DNA of 64,000 nt from Neorhizobium galegae (GCF_017877135.1 NZ_JAGIPH010000006.1:62001-126000); one strand, 5' to 3'. Positions 33,293 to 43,544 are shown, counted from the first letter of the stretch. Notes: generated from the letters alone by a model not told the origin. A program made the numbers and translations.

Positions 33293-33980
33293 GGATCGGC
33301 GCCTCTGCAAGGGCGGCCTCAAGTGCCACGGAGGGGGCAGCCCAGCCGACGATGCCGCCCTGCGCCACCATCATCTCGATGGCCGCCTGCTTGAAGGCGG
33401 GGAAATAGCTTTCCGTGCCATCTTCGATGAGCAGGCATTCATAGCCGCGATCATTGGCCTCGCGCATGGAAGTCTGCACGCAGACCTCGGTGGTGACGCC
33501 GGTGAAGAGCAGATGCGTGATGCCCTTGTTGTCGAGGATGGACTGGATGTCGGTGCCAAAGAACATGCCCTTGCCGGGCTTGTCGATGACCACTTCACCG
33601 GCCACCGGCTTTAAGGCCTCGATGATCTGGTTGCCCGGTTCTCCGCGCACCAGAAGCCGGCCCATCGATCCCGTCTCGCCGATTTTCAGCGGTGCGTTCC
33701 CCCGCGCGATCTTGGAGGGCGGGCAATCGGAAAGATCCGGCAGATGCGCCTCGCGCGTATGGATGACCGGCCAGCGCTTGCGGCGAAAGAGTTCAAGCAG
33801 CTTTGCAATGGTGGGCACGATCGCCTCCAGCCGCTGAACGTCATTGCCCAGCGCATCGCCAAAGCCGCCCTTCTCGATGAAATCGCGCTGCATGTCGATG
33901 ACGACAAGGGCTGTCCGGCCGGGAATGAACGGATAGGGGTAGGGCCGTGCGGGAACGGGGATCGTCGTCGGCGTGGTCAT
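33285..33980 (-). CDS. Isochorismatase-family amidohydrolase, BiuH/triuret-hydrolase-like
   Basis: This 231-residue cysteine hydrolase has the triad Asp29 (VVIDMQ), Lys134 (DKPGKGMF) and Cys167 (GVTTEVCV). The sequence following the Cys ([17 protein letters not shown]) is like BiuH. It is clearly a paralogue of the BiuH-like protein at 35532 but differs in the substrate loop ([20 protein letters not shown]) and lacks the N-terminal extension. Triuret hydrolase (TrtA) is a known BiuH relative and a good candidate. Other short ureido compounds are possible. Confidence 0.8.
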   Translation of the reverse strand: MTTPTTIPVPARPYPYPFIPGRTALVVIDMQRDFIEKGGFGDALGNDVQRLEAIVPTIAKLLELFRRKRWPVIHTREAHLPDLSDCPPSKIARGNAPLKIGETGSMGRLLVRGEPGNQIIEALKPVAGEVVIDKPGKGMFFGTDIQSILDNKGITHLLFTGVTTEVCVQTSMREANDRGYECLLIEDGTESYFPAFKQAAIEMMVAQGGIVGWAAPSVALEAALAEAPIHA

Positions 33981-33993
33981 GATCGGTCTGCCC

Positions 33994-35535
33994 TCAATGT
34001 CCGGCCATGTGCTGGCCAATCGTGTTGCGGTCCGTCGCTTCGGTTGCGGCGATATAGGTGATCGTGCCGCCGGACATGACCGCGACCCGGTCTGCCAGTT
34101 CAAGGATTTCGTCGAGATCCTCCGAGACCAGCAGCACGGCCGCCCCGCGGTTGCGCGCTTCCATGATCTGGCTGCGGATATCGGCGACGGAGGCGAAATC
34201 GAGCCCGAAACAGGGATTGGCGACGATCAGCACATCGACATCGCCCGACAGTTCGCGCGCCAGAACCGCGCGCTGCACATTGCCGCCCGAGAGCGTTTCG
34301 ATCGGCGCATCCGGCGAGGTAGTTTTCACCCGGTAGCGGGCAATCAGGTCCTCGGCCTTGGCGCGCATCGGCGCTTTCGACATCCACCAGCCAAGGCTTG
34401 CGATTGGCGGCTTGTCGAAGGAGCGGAAGGCAATGTTTTCCGCCACGCTCATGCGTGGCACCGTGGCGTTCTTCAACGGCTCTTCGGGCAGGCCGAAGAC
34501 GCGAAACCGGTCGAAATTGCCGCGCTTGGGCGTAAACACCTCGCCGCGAATGGTCATCTCGCCATCGGTGAGCGGCCGCTGGCCGGCCAGCGCCTCCACC
34601 AGCGCGCTCTGCCCGTTGCCCGAGACGCCGGCGACGCCGACGATCTCACCGCCGCGGATCTTGAGGTTGACCCCCTGGATGGCGGGAAGCCCCGCATCGT
34701 CTTCGGCGCAGAGACCCGCAAGCTCCAGCACCATCGGCTGCTCGGGCAGAGCAGCGCGCGTGGCGCGCTCGCGCACCTGCGTGTCGCCGATCATCATGCG
34801 GCTCATCTCTTCGACGCTTGCCGTCTTGGCATCCCCCTCCCCCGTCAGGCGTCCGCGCCGGAGCACGGAGAAGCGGTCGCAGAAACTCTTCACCTCGCGG
34901 AATTTGTGGGAAATCATCAGCACGGTGATCTCGCCGCGGTCGCACATGCCGTGGAGAAGGCCGAGCATCTCGTCGGCCTCGCCCGGCGTCAGCACCGAGG
35001 TCGGCTCGTCGAGGATCATGAAGCGCTGGTCGAGATAGAGCAGTTTTAAAATTTCGAGCTTCTGCTTTTCACCGGCAGAGAGCGCGGAAACCTGCGCATC
35101 CAGCGGCACGCGGAACGGCATGGTTTCCATGAAGGCATCGAGCGCCCGGCGCTCCTTCGCCCAGTTGATGACGGAGGGAGTATCGGCGCGGGAAATGACG
35201 AGATTTTCCGCAGCCGTCAGGCAGGGCACAAGCGTAAAATGCTGATAGACCATGCCGATGCCATGGGCGCGCGCATCGCGCGGCGAGCGGATGGAAATCG
35301 CCTTGCCATCCAGTGTCACCTGCCCCTTGTCGGGCGAATAAAAGCCCATGATGCATTTGACGAGCGTCGACTTGCCGGCACCGTTTTCACCGAGCAGCGC
35401 GTGGAAGGAACCGGCCGCCACATCGATGGAGACGTCGCCGAGTGCCGTAAACGCGCCAAAGGTCTTCGTCATGCCATGGGCCGAGAGCGACGGCGCCATT
35501 TTGGCGGAGGGGGTTTCGAGAGGCAGTGCGCTCAT
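33994..35535 (-). CDS. ABC transporter ATP-binding protein, tandem ATPase (BMP/nucleoside type)
   Basis: This 513-residue protein carries two ATPase halves. The first has Walker [10 protein letters not shown] and Walker [11 protein letters not shown]. The second has the relaxed loop GVSGNGQSA and signature [16 protein letters not shown]. This is the RbsA/BMP-family plan. The start at 35535 is set by the ATGA overlap with the BiuH-like gene. It energises the two permeases at 36275 and 37204. Confidence 0.9.
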   Translation of the reverse strand: MSALPLETPSAKMAPSLSAHGMTKTFGAFTALGDVSIDVAAGSFHALLGENGAGKSTLVKCIMGFYSPDKGQVTLDGKAISIRSPRDARAHGIGMVYQHFTLVPCLTAAENLVISRADTPSVINWAKERRALDAFMETMPFRVPLDAQVSALSAGEKQKLEILKLLYLDQRFMILDEPTSVLTPGEADEMLGLLHGMCDRGEITVLMISHKFREVKSFCDRFSVLRRGRLTGEGDAKTASVEEMSRMMIGDTQVRERATRAALPEQPMVLELAGLCAEDDAGLPAIQGVNLKIRGGEIVGVAGVSGNGQSALVEALAGQRPLTDGEMTIRGEVFTPKRGNFDRFRVFGLPEEPLKNATVPRMSVAENIAFRSFDKPPIASLGWWMSKAPMRAKAEDLIARYRVKTTSPDAPIETLSGGNVQRAVLARELSGDVDVLIVANPCFGLDFASVADIRSQIMEARNRGAAVLLVSEDLDEILELADRVAVMSGGTITYIAATEATDRNTIGQHMAGH

Positions 35536-36266
35536 CCGCGTTCCTCCGGCAGCGCCGCGATGAAATCGGCCGAATTGGAGACGGCGCCGAACACGCCGCC
35601 CTGCATCTTGATCATGTCGATGGCAGCAAGATGGTTTTCGCGCTTGGTGGCAGCACAGCAATCCTCCAGCAACAGGCATTCATAGCCGCGGTCATTGGCA
35701 TCGCGCATGGTGGTGTGGACGCAGACATCGGTGGTTACACCGGTCAGCACGATATTGCGGATGCGCTTCGTCTGCAGCACCAGCTCAAGGTCGGTGGCCA
35801 GAAACGAGCCCTTGCCGGGCTTGTCGATGATCGCCTCGCCCGGTTCCGGCTGCAGTTCGGGAATGATTTCCCAGCCCGGTTCGCCGCGCACCAGAATGCG
35901 CCCGCACGGCCCCTGATCGCCGATGCCGGCGCCGATGCGCTGCGAGCGCCAGCGCTTGTTGGCGGGAAGATCCGACAGATCCGGCTTGTGGCCTTCCCGC
36001 GTGTGGATGATCGGATAGCCTTTTGCGCGAAGGGCAGTCAGCACGCGGGAAATCGGCTCGATCGGCGCCCGCGTCAGCGAGATGTCATAGCCCATGCTGT
36101 CGACATAGCCACCCGGCGCACAGAAATCGATCTGCATGTCGATGACGATCAGCGCCGTGTTGTGCGGCCCCCAGTCGCCGTCGAAGGGCCAGGGATAGGG
36201 GTCGGCCGCCAGCGTTTTTCCACCCGGCACCAGGGCCTTGGCAATGCGTTCGTCGAGCGTGTTCAT
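35532..36266 (-). CDS. biuH: Biuret hydrolase (isochorismatase family)
   Basis: This 244-residue cysteine hydrolase is predicted to convert biuret to allophanate and ammonia. The triad Asp43 (VIDMQIDF), Lys149 (DKPGKGSF) and Cys182 (TTDVCVHT) has the same spacings (106 and 33 residues) as Asp36/Lys142/Cys175 of Rhizobium leguminosarum BiuH. Characteristic segments such as [29 protein letters not shown] and [12 protein letters not shown] also agree. The ATG at 36266 has GAGG nearby; a GTG 12 bases earlier is less likely. Lying between permease and ATPase genes, it is co-expressed with the importer. Confidence 0.85.
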   Translation of the reverse strand: MNTLDERIAKALVPGGKTLAADPYPWPFDGDWGPHNTALIVIDMQIDFCAPGGYVDSMGYDISLTRAPIEPISRVLTALRAKGYPIIHTREGHKPDLSDLPANKRWRSQRIGAGIGDQGPCGRILVRGEPGWEIIPELQPEPGEAIIDKPGKGSFLATDLELVLQTKRIRNIVLTGVTTDVCVHTTMRDANDRGYECLLLEDCCAATKRENHLAAIDMIKMQGGVFGAVSNSADFIAALPEERG

Positions 36267-36274
36267 GGGGGACC

Positions 36275-37207
36275 TCACTTGGTAATCGAAAGTTCGCCCG
36301 GAGCCTCACGGGCGGCCGCCTTCGAGCGGGCGGACGCGACCATGATGAAGAGCGTGAGGATGTAGGGAGCGGCGTTGAAGAAATAATAGCCTTGCGAAAT
36401 GCCGACCGATTGCAGCGAGGGCCCTAGCGCGCCGGCGGCCCCGAAGAGAAGGGCTGCCAGAATGCAGCGCAGCGGCCCCCAGCGGGCAAAGATAACGAGA
36501 GCCACCGCCATCAGCCCCTGGCCGGACGACAGGCCCTGGTTCCATGAGCCCGGATAATAGAGCGACAGGAAGGCGCCGCCGATGCCGGCCAGAAAGCCGC
36601 CGACCGCCGTTGCGATGAAGCGCACCAGATCGACGGAGACACCCATGGCCTTGGCGGCGGCGGCGCTGTCGCCGGTCATGCGGATGATGAGGCCAAAGCG
36701 CGTGTTGCGAAATGCCCAGGCCATGAAAAGCGCAAGGCCGACGCCGACGAAGAACAGCGGGTTTACCTCCAGCGCCTGGGCAAGGCGCGGATCGCCCGTC
36801 CAGTCGCCGAGATGAATGGCCTCGAGCCGCGGCGCCTGCGGCTGGATATACGGTTTCCCGAAAAAGAAGGCGAGGCCGGTGCCGAAGCTCATGAAGGCAA
36901 TGCCGACGGCGATATCGTTGACCTTCGGCAGCTTGCAGATGAAGCCGTGCAGCGCGCCGAGCACGAGGCCGGCGCAGCCGGCAAAGAGCACGCCGGTCCA
37001 CGGGCTTCCGGTGAGATAGGAGGCGGCATAGGCCACCATGGCGCCGAGCACCAGGCTTCCCTCCAGCCCCAGATTGATGCGGCCCGACTTTTCCGTCAGA
37101 CATTCGCCGAGCGCCACGAACATGAAGGGCGTGGAGACGCGGATGGCGCCACCGAGCATGGCAATGAGGGCGGTCACCATTGCGCCGTCGCTGATGGTGG
37201 CATTCAT
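36275..37207 (-). CDS. ABC transporter permease (BMP-associated, second)
   Basis: This 310-residue membrane protein starts [18 protein letters not shown]. It contains the BPD_transp_2 motif [21 protein letters not shown] and a later [15 protein letters not shown] loop. The start is fixed by the ATGA overlap with the first permease. The pair forms the heterodimeric channel of a nucleoside-type importer. Substrate is inferred from the neighbours to be a ureido compound. Confidence 0.9.
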   Translation of the reverse strand: MNATISDGAMVTALIAMLGGAIRVSTPFMFVALGECLTEKSGRINLGLEGSLVLGAMVAYAASYLTGSPWTGVLFAGCAGLVLGALHGFICKLPKVNDIAVGIAFMSFGTGLAFFFGKPYIQPQAPRLEAIHLGDWTGDPRLAQALEVNPLFFVGVGLALFMAWAFRNTRFGLIIRMTGDSAAAAKAMGVSVDLVRFIATAVGGFLAGIGGAFLSLYYPGSWNQGLSSGQGLMAVALVIFARWGPLRCILAALLFGAAGALGPSLQSVGISQGYYFFNAAPYILTLFIMVASARSKAAAREAPGELSITK

Positions 37208-38328
37208 GTGCGGTCCTCCGCGCTTTTCGGCTGGAAAAAGGGAATGCGGCCGTAAAAGGTCTCGCTGGTCAGAAGCACCACGAAAATGAGGCCCTGCAGC
37301 ACCAGAACCGTGGCATCCGGCATGCCCATGCGCCGCTGGATGACGCCGCCCGCCGCCGCAAGCGCCCCGAAGAGAACCGCAACCGGCACCACCGCGAGCG
37401 GCACCTGGCGGGCGAGAAAGGCAACCAGAATGCCGGTGAAGCCATAGCCCGCGACCAGCGAGGCATTCGCCTGCCCATGAACCGCGGCGACCTCGTAGAA
37501 GCCGGCAAGACCGGCACAGCCGCCCGCCAGCATGCAGCAGATGACGATAAGTTTCCCGACCGGCAACCCCTGCGCCAGGGCGGCGCGCGCATTGCCGCCG
37601 GTGACGCGGGCGGCAAAACCGAAGGTGGTGCGCGTCATCGCCACATGCAGGATGACAGCCAGCAGAAGGCCGGCGGCCAGCCCCCAATGCACCTGCGTGC
37701 CCGGAATGGCACCGATGCGATAGGCATCGCCGATCGGCATGGTAGAGGGCTTGTTGGCCGAGGCCGGATCGCGCAGCGCCCCTTCCACGAAGAAATTCAT
37801 CGTGGCGATGGCGATATAGGAGAGGAGCAGCGAGGAAATGGTTTCGTTGACGCCGCGATAATAGCGCAGCCAGCCGGCAAAGCCGATCCAGACCCCGCCT
37901 GCAAGAATGGCGGCAAGCGCCATCACCGGCAGGGTGAGGAAAGGCGCCACGCCGGCGGAGACCAGCGGAATGGCGATGGCGGCGGCGGCAAGCCCGCCCA
38001 GCACCAGCGCCCCCTCGCCGCCGATCATGGTGAGCCCGATGCGGGCGGGAATGGCAAAGGCAAGGCCCGTGAGGATCAGCGGTGCGGCGCGCTGCAGCGA
38101 GTTCTGGAACGAGAAGCTCGATCCGAAACCGCCAACCCAGATCAGCTGAAAAAACATCAGCGGCGATTTGCCAAGGCATAGCAGGAAAATCGAAAACAGC
38201 GCCGCAGACACGATGAGCGCCGCCAGCGGTATGAAGATGGATTCGGCAAGTTTGAGCGTGCCGACGCTCGGACGGCGCTTCACCGCCGCCACCGAAAGAG
38301 GTTGAACCGTCATGTCTGCCACTTGCAT
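37204..38328 (-). CDS. ABC transporter permease (BMP-associated, first)
   Basis: This protein of about 374 residues has around nine hydrophobic segments and the motifs GLTMIGGEGALVLGGLAAA and FAARVTGGNARAALAQGLPV. The ATG at 38328 follows GAGAGGAG closely; an ATG at 38313 is an alternative. A 339-base gap with intergenic repeats separates it from the binding-protein gene. Confidence 0.88.
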   Translation of the reverse strand: MQVADMTVQPLSVAAVKRRPSVGTLKLAESIFIPLAALIVSAALFSIFLLCLGKSPLMFFQLIWVGGFGSSFSFQNSLQRAAPLILTGLAFAIPARIGLTMIGGEGALVLGGLAAAAIAIPLVSAGVAPFLTLPVMALAAILAGGVWIGFAGWLRYYRGVNETISSLLLSYIAIATMNFFVEGALRDPASANKPSTMPIGDAYRIGAIPGTQVHWGLAAGLLLAVILHVAMTRTTFGFAARVTGGNARAALAQGLPVGKLIVICCMLAGGCAGLAGFYEVAAVHGQANASLVAGYGFTGILVAFLARQVPLAVVPVAVLFGALAAAGGVIQRRMGMPDATVLVLQGLIFVVLLTSETFYGRIPFFQPKSAEDRT

Positions 38329-38498
38329 TCTCCTCTCACCGGAGATCTGCCCGGATGCTGGGCGAACCTGTCTTCCCGAAGGCCATTTCTGCTGGAGCGG
38401 CCGATGCCGCCGGGTGAACCTTTTGACCGGACGGATGCAGGCGACCATCGGCCGGAGGCGACGCTCCTATCCGTTGAACGAGGGTGCGTGCGTCGAAA

Positions 38499-38635
38499 CC
38501 CCCTCTGGCTTGCCAGCCATCTCCCCCACAAGGGGGGAGAAGACCTGCCGCGCCGTGTGCCCAGATGGGGCAGTCCCGTGTCGGCTGGGTTAGCCCCTCC
38601 CCCTTGTGGGGAGGGGTTGGGGAGGGGTGCTCCAC
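38499..38635. repeat. Rhizobial intergenic repeats between BMP and permease genes
   Basis: One unit CCCCCTCTGGCTTGCCAGCC...CCCCACAAGGGGGG (38499-38540) matches the repeat at 9935. A second type, CCCTCCCCCTTGTGGGGAGGGG followed by TTGGGGAGGGG (38593-38635), matches copies near 58590 and 60545. Each forms a GC-rich hairpin. The rest of the 38329-38667 gap shows no gene. Confidence 0.8.
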
Positions 38636-38667
38636 CGATAGTCGCCCGTGCCCGTCTCCAGGCGGCC

Positions 38668-39774
38668 TCAGGTGATCGAACCCTGCACGCCTTCCAGCAG
38701 CCAGTTCATGCCGTCGAGATAAGGGTCGTAATTGTCATAGGTCTTGTCGACCACGACCTTGCCCTGGTTGTCCTTCAGCGTGCCCTTGTAGATCGGCGCG
38801 CCACCTTTGAGGGCGGCGACGGCCGCATCGGCTGCCTTCTTGGCCGCATCGGTTGCGCCGGCGCCGTAAGGCGTGGAGCGCAGCATATCCTTGTCATAGC
38901 CGCCGACGAGGAAGTTCGGCAGGGTCTTCTTGGCGCCGATATCGGCAGCGAACGACTTGTAGATCGTCTCCCACTTGTATTCGGCGCCGGTGATGAAGCC
39001 CTTCGGCGCAAGCGGGGCCTGCGAGGCATTGTGGCCGAGCGATTTTACGCCGCGGGCTTCCGCCGTCTCGATCACCACTTTCGGGCTGTCGACATGGCAG
39101 GTGATGACATCGCAGCCGGCATCGACCAGCGCGTTTGCCGCTTCCGCCTCGCGCACCGGCAGCGACCAGTCGCCGGTGAAGATGACGCGGACAGTAGCGG
39201 CCGGATTGACCGAACGGGCGCCGAGCAGCACGGAGTTGATGTTGGACAGCACCGACGGAATAGGCTTTGCCGCGACAAAGCCGATCTTGCCCGTCGGCGA
39301 CGACAGGCCGGCCGCCACGCCGTTCACATAATGCGCCTGGTTGAGATAGGGAAAGTAGGAGCCGGCATTCTTCGGGTCCTTGTCCTTCGACCAGAGCGGC
39401 GCGGCATGGCGGAATTCGACGGCCGGATATTTCTTCGCCAGATCGACGACGAAGGGATTATAATAGCCGAAGGAGGTGGCGAGGATAAGGTTTGCGCCGT
39501 CGAGATTGATCATGGATTCGATCGACTTGGCGACCGCATCCGTTTCCGGCACGTTTTCCTCTTCGATGACGGTGACGCCCGACACCTGCTTCAGCGCGGC
39601 GGCGGCCACGGCATGAGCCTGGTTCCAGCCGAAATCATCACGCGGGCCGACATAGACGATGCCGACGGTCACGGCGCCCGTGGCGCTGGCAGATCGCATC
39701 GGCAGGGTAGTTGCAGCGGCACCGGCAAGGCCGGCCTTGATCAGCGCGCGGCGGGACAGTTCGTATCGAGACAT
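38668..39774 (-). CDS. BMP-family ABC transporter substrate-binding protein
   Basis: This 368-residue protein has a twin-arginine-type signal (MSRYELSRRALIKAG), then a BMP/PnrA-type domain: VGIVYVGPRDDFGWNQAH, the LILATSFGYYNP segment and GSYFPYLNQAHYVNGVAAG. BMP proteins usually bind nucleosides or related heterocycles. In this operon the ligand may be a ureido compound or a precursor. GGGGAG six bases before the ATG supports the start. It is the first gene of the nine-gene operon and is preceded by a sigma-54 promoter. Confidence 0.9.
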   Translation of the reverse strand: MSRYELSRRALIKAGLAGAAATTLPMRSASATGAVTVGIVYVGPRDDFGWNQAHAVAAAALKQVSGVTVIEEENVPETDAVAKSIESMINLDGANLILATSFGYYNPFVVDLAKKYPAVEFRHAAPLWSKDKDPKNAGSYFPYLNQAHYVNGVAAGLSSPTGKIGFVAAKPIPSVLSNINSVLLGARSVNPAATVRVIFTGDWSLPVREAEAANALVDAGCDVITCHVDSPKVVIETAEARGVKSLGHNASQAPLAPKGFITGAEYKWETIYKSFAADIGAKKTLPNFLVGGYDKDMLRSTPYGAGATDAAKKAADAAVAALKGGAPIYKGTLKDNQGKVVVDKTYDNYDPYLDGMNWLLEGVQGSIT

Positions 39775-39827
39775 TGGCACTCCCCTTGTTTTTGCTTCAA
39801 CCCCGTCCGGGTCTCCGCAAAGAACGA

Positions 39828-39844
39828 TGCAAAGGGCGTGCCAC
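39828..39844 (-). promoter_or_regulatory. Sigma-54 promoter of the BMP operon
   Basis: On the minus strand the sequence reads GTGGCACGCCCTTTGCA, containing TGGCACG-N4-TTGCA, an exact RpoN core with correct spacing. Transcription would start near 39817, about 43 bases before the BMP gene. This places the locus under nitrogen control, in keeping with its enzymes. Confidence 0.75.
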
Positions 39845-39967
39845 GCGCAATTGGGCAATCAAGTGCTTGAAATCCTTCGAAGCGGCGGATTAAGAGCGCT
39901 TTCCGCCATAAGGCTAAATATTCATCATAAATTTTAACATGATTATTTTATAGTCATCATGGTCGAC

Positions 39968-39979
39968 ATTGCATACAAC
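39968..39979. promoter_or_regulatory. ATTGCATACAAC, second copy of the shared motif
   Basis: Eleven bases (ATTGCATACAA) are identical to the site at 2926 upstream of atzF. It lies about 125 bases upstream of the -24 element, a normal distance for an enhancer-type site. The surrounding 39895-39965 is strongly AT-rich. Confidence 0.5.
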
Positions 39980-40064
39980 GAAAGCGGCCACTGACACACA
40001 GGTGCGGAGCACGGCAAAGGCCGAGATCGGCTTGCCGCGCCCTGCCAAAAGTCGGAAAATTCTG

Positions 40065-41741
40065 TTAGCCGCGCGTCAGCACCGCAAAAGATTCGTAAGG
40101 CTGCAGCGTCATTCTGCCCCGCACTTCGGACACCGGACTATAATTCCAGATGAGGGCCTCGCCTGCGGTCTGCAGTTCCCCCGGCAGTTCGAGCTCGAGC
40201 GGCGTGCCGCTGAAGCTTGCAATCACCGTCACCCGCTCACCCTCCAGCACGCGCGTATAGACGAAGACGTCGGGATGCTGGTCGAGGAAGGACTGGTAGC
40301 TGCCGTAGACGATGACATCGTGGCTCTTGCGCAGCGCAATGAGCTTGGCATGGTGGTGGAAGACCGAGTGTTCGTTCCGAACTGCCGCATCCGCGTTGAT
40401 CTGGCGATAATTCGGGTTCACCGCAATCCATGGCGTGCCGCTTGTAAACCCGGCCTGCGGAGCGGCCGACCACTGCATGGGCGTGCGCGCATTGTCGCGG
40501 CTGTTTTCATTGGCGCCCTTGATGAATGCGTCCTCAGCAAGCCCGGCCTCAAGGCTCAGCCGATGCATGTTCAGCGTCTCGATATCGCGGTATTCGCTGA
40601 TCCGCTCGAAGGGCACATTGGTCATGCCGATCTCCTCGCCCTGATAAATATAGGGCGTGCCCTTCATGAGATGCAGCACGGTTGCCAGCGTTTTTGCAGA
40701 TTGAACGGGAAAACGGCGATCGTCGCCGTAGCGGGAAACCGCCCGCGGCAGATCGTGATTGCCCCAGAACAGCGAATTCCATCCATCGGCGGCAAGCGCC
40801 TGCTGCCATTTGGTAAACGACGCCTTGAGCGCCACGAGATCGAACGGTTTCGAGCGCCATTTGCCAAAACTTTCGTCCCAGCGCTGCGTCACATGCTCGA
40901 ACTGGAAGATCATCGACAGCTCGCCGCGGTCGCGCCCGCAATAGAGAAGCGCCGAACCCGGCGTCGCGCTCCAGGTCTCCCCCACCGTCAGCACGTCGCG
41001 CGGACCAAAAGTTTCGCGGTGCATTTCCTGGAGATAGTCGTGCAGATGCGCGCCGTCGCTCAGAATGCCGGCATCCACCTGCTTGCCGATGAGGTCGATC
41101 ACATCCATGCGAAAACCGGCAATGCCGCGATCCAGCCACCAGTTCATCATGCGGTAAATCTCGGCGCGGACTTTCGGGTTTTCCCAGTTCAGATCCGGCT
41201 GGCGACGCGAAAACAGGTGCAGGTAATACTGGCCGGTGGCCGGATCGAGCGTCCAGGCCGGCCCGCCGAAATTGGATTGCAGCGCGCTTGGCACCCCGCC
41301 ATCCGGCGCCGGATCGCGCCAGATGTAGAAGTCGCGATAGGGATTGTCGCGGGAGGCGCGCGCCTCAACAAACCACGGATGTTCATCCGAGGTGTGGTTG
41401 ACGACAAGATCCAGAAGGATGCCGATGCCGCGATCCTTGGCGGCCCGCACCAGCCGGTCGAACTCTTCCAGCGTGCCGAATTCCGGAGCGATGTCCTGAT
41501 AATCGGAAATGTCGTAGCCGTTGTCGTCCATGGGCGAGCGAAAGATCGGCGACAGCCAGATCACGTCGATGCCGAGCTTTTCCAGATAATCGAGCTTGCC
41601 GATGATCCCACCAAGATCGCCGATCCCGTCACTATTGCTATCGGCAAAACTGCGCGGATAGATCTGGTAGACGGTGGCCGAGTGCCACCATTTGCGTGGT
41701 AAAACACCGGCTTGCGGCAAATGATGCGTCACATCCTGCAT
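40065..41741 (-). CDS. Alpha-glucosidase / oligo-glucosidase, GH13 family
   Basis: This 558-residue cytoplasmic glycoside hydrolase has all four GH13 regions: DLVVNHTSDEH, GFRMDVIDLI (nucleophile Asp), VGETW (acid Glu) and FWGNHDLPR. No signal peptide is present. The QIYPRSFADSNSDGIGDLGG start is typical of alpha-1,4 or alpha-1,6 glucosidases (AglA/MalL/trehalose-6-phosphate hydrolase group). No sugar transporter adjoins it. Exact substrate is not clear from sequence. Confidence 0.9.
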   Translation of the reverse strand: MQDVTHHLPQAGVLPRKWWHSATVYQIYPRSFADSNSDGIGDLGGIIGKLDYLEKLGIDVIWLSPIFRSPMDDNGYDISDYQDIAPEFGTLEEFDRLVRAAKDRGIGILLDLVVNHTSDEHPWFVEARASRDNPYRDFYIWRDPAPDGGVPSALQSNFGGPAWTLDPATGQYYLHLFSRRQPDLNWENPKVRAEIYRMMNWWLDRGIAGFRMDVIDLIGKQVDAGILSDGAHLHDYLQEMHRETFGPRDVLTVGETWSATPGSALLYCGRDRGELSMIFQFEHVTQRWDESFGKWRSKPFDLVALKASFTKWQQALAADGWNSLFWGNHDLPRAVSRYGDDRRFPVQSAKTLATVLHLMKGTPYIYQGEEIGMTNVPFERISEYRDIETLNMHRLSLEAGLAEDAFIKGANENSRDNARTPMQWSAAPQAGFTSGTPWIAVNPNYRQINADAAVRNEHSVFHHHAKLIALRKSHDVIVYGSYQSFLDQHPDVFVYTRVLEGERVTVIASFSGTPLELELPGELQTAGEALIWNYSPVSEVRGRMTLQPYESFAVLTRG

Positions 41742-41815
41742 GGGCTTCTCCTTCTGTGTCCTCCATTATTTAGAAGCAAGTTCCCGAACGTCATCCCCGA
41801 AAAACGGCAATCTGC

Positions 41816-43330
41816 CTATTCGGCGGCGGCGCGTGCCGCGGGCTTTCGCATGTCGCCGCTGTCGCGGCTTCGCAGGTGCCAGGAGAAAGCCTCCTCGAGC
41901 AGATGCGGCGTGTGACCGCCCCGGCTTGACGCGCGATCGAAGTAATCCTGAAGCGCATCCCGGTAGCTTGGGTGGGCGCAATGCGCAATCACCTTGGCCG
42001 CCCGCTCGCGCGGCGCAAGTTCGCGCAGGTCCGCCAGACCATTTTCGGTCACGATGATATCGACGTCGTGTTCGGTGTGATCGACATGTGCCACCATCGG
42101 CACGACGGAGGAGATCCGCCCGCCCTTGACCAGAGACTTCGTCACGAAGATCGACAGATAGGCGTTGCGGGCAAAATCGCCGGAACCGCCAATGCCGTTC
42201 ATCATGTGCGTGCCGTTGACATGGGTGGAGTTCACATTGCCGTAGATATCCACTTCCAGCGCCGTGTTGATGCCGATGACGCCGAGGCGGCGGATGACTT
42301 CCGGATGATTGCTGATTTCCTGCGGGCGCAGCACGAGCCGGTCCTTGTAGCGCTCGAAATCGCCATAGACGCGGGCGCTGCAGGCTGATGAGAGCGTGAT
42401 CGACGAGCCCGAGGCAAAGGAGAGCTTACCGGCATCGAAGAGATCGAAGGTGCTGTCCTGGAGCACTTCGCTATAGAGGCGAAGGTGGTGGAACGGCCCG
42501 TCGGAAAGACCCGCCAGCACGGAATTGGCAATCGTGCCGATGCCGGCCTGCAAGGGGTTCAGCGTCAGATCCAGCCGGCCAAGCGCAACCTCCTGCTCGA
42601 AGAAGCCGATCAGGTGATCGGCAATCGCCTGGGTTTCGGCATCGGCGGGCTCGATGGTGGAAAAGCTGTCCTGCTCCTTGGTGATGACGATGGCGGCGAT
42701 CTTGTCCGGGTCGATCGGGATATAGGGCAGACCTGCGCGCGTATCGCAGGCGATGACCGGAATGGCCTCGCGCGTCGGGCGCTTCGTCGGAATGTAGATG
42801 TCGTGCAGGCCCTCCAGGTCGAGCGACTGCGACAGGTTGATCTCAACGATCACCTTCTTGGCCAGAATGGCAAAGCTTGCCGAATTGCCGATCGAGGTGG
42901 AGGGAATGATGCCGCCATCCTCGCGGATCGCGGCGGCCTCGATGATCGCGTAATCGATCGGCCCGAGCTGGTTGGAGCGCAGGTGTTCCACCGTTTCCGA
43001 CAGGTGCTGGTCGATGAACATCACCTCGCCGCGATTGATGGCGGCGCGCAGGGTCGCATCCGTCTGGAAGGGCATGCGGCGGGCGAGCACATGCGCTTCC
43101 GTCAGCATGCGGTCGATATCGTGGCCCAGCGAGGCGCCGGTGAGAAGCGTGATCTGGAAGGGATCGGACTTGGCCCGCTCGGCCATCGCAATCGGCACCG
43201 CCTTAGCGTCACCGGCCCGTGTAAACCCGCTCATGCCGATGATCATGCCGTCACGGATCAGACCGGCGGCAGCCGCGGGGCTAACAATCTTGTCCATGAG
43301 GGAGGGGCGTCTGATACGGTCTTCAAGCAT
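41816..43330 (-). CDS. Acetyl-CoA hydrolase/transferase family protein
   Basis: This 504-residue protein is like succinyl-CoA:acetate CoA-transferase and Ach1. It has GMSGFTRAGDAKAVP at the N-terminus, GIGTIANSVLAGL, the glycine-rich GIGGSGDFARNAYLS and VTENGLADLR near the C-terminus. It moves CoA between acyl groups, for instance from succinyl-CoA to acetate. The start at 43330 is chosen for its AAGG site; the frame extends further upstream without family similarity. Monocistronic. Confidence 0.88.
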   Translation of the reverse strand: MLEDRIRRPSLMDKIVSPAAAAGLIRDGMIIGMSGFTRAGDAKAVPIAMAERAKSDPFQITLLTGASLGHDIDRMLTEAHVLARRMPFQTDATLRAAINRGEVMFIDQHLSETVEHLRSNQLGPIDYAIIEAAAIREDGGIIPSTSIGNSASFAILAKKVIVEINLSQSLDLEGLHDIYIPTKRPTREAIPVIACDTRAGLPYIPIDPDKIAAIVITKEQDSFSTIEPADAETQAIADHLIGFFEQEVALGRLDLTLNPLQAGIGTIANSVLAGLSDGPFHHLRLYSEVLQDSTFDLFDAGKLSFASGSSITLSSACSARVYGDFERYKDRLVLRPQEISNHPEVIRRLGVIGINTALEVDIYGNVNSTHVNGTHMMNGIGGSGDFARNAYLSIFVTKSLVKGGRISSVVPMVAHVDHTEHDVDIIVTENGLADLRELAPRERAAKVIAHCAHPSYRDALQDYFDRASSRGGHTPHLLEEAFSWHLRSRDSGDMRKPAARAAAE

Positions 43331-43544
43331 GGCCTTGCGTCCTGGCGTTTCATCAAAAGTCCTCCCGGGGCAAAACCTAGCGGGAGATGATGGCGATGCC
43401 TTGACCGAAATCAAGCCGCAGCACCGGTTCGCTGGTGCAACGACGTCTCTTCAAGCCGCGAAGTGGACGAAAATCCGCAGAACCTTGTGTGTTAAACCCT
43501 TGAAAAGGAGAGATGCTGCCGCATGTATCGCGTCGGACGACGTG

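Noticed and set aside
36275-38179. 634-codon minus-strand frame read as a double-length permease
   Set aside because: Residues before MNATISDG are out-of-frame translation of the upstream permease gene; the ATGA overlap at 37204-37207 gives the true start.
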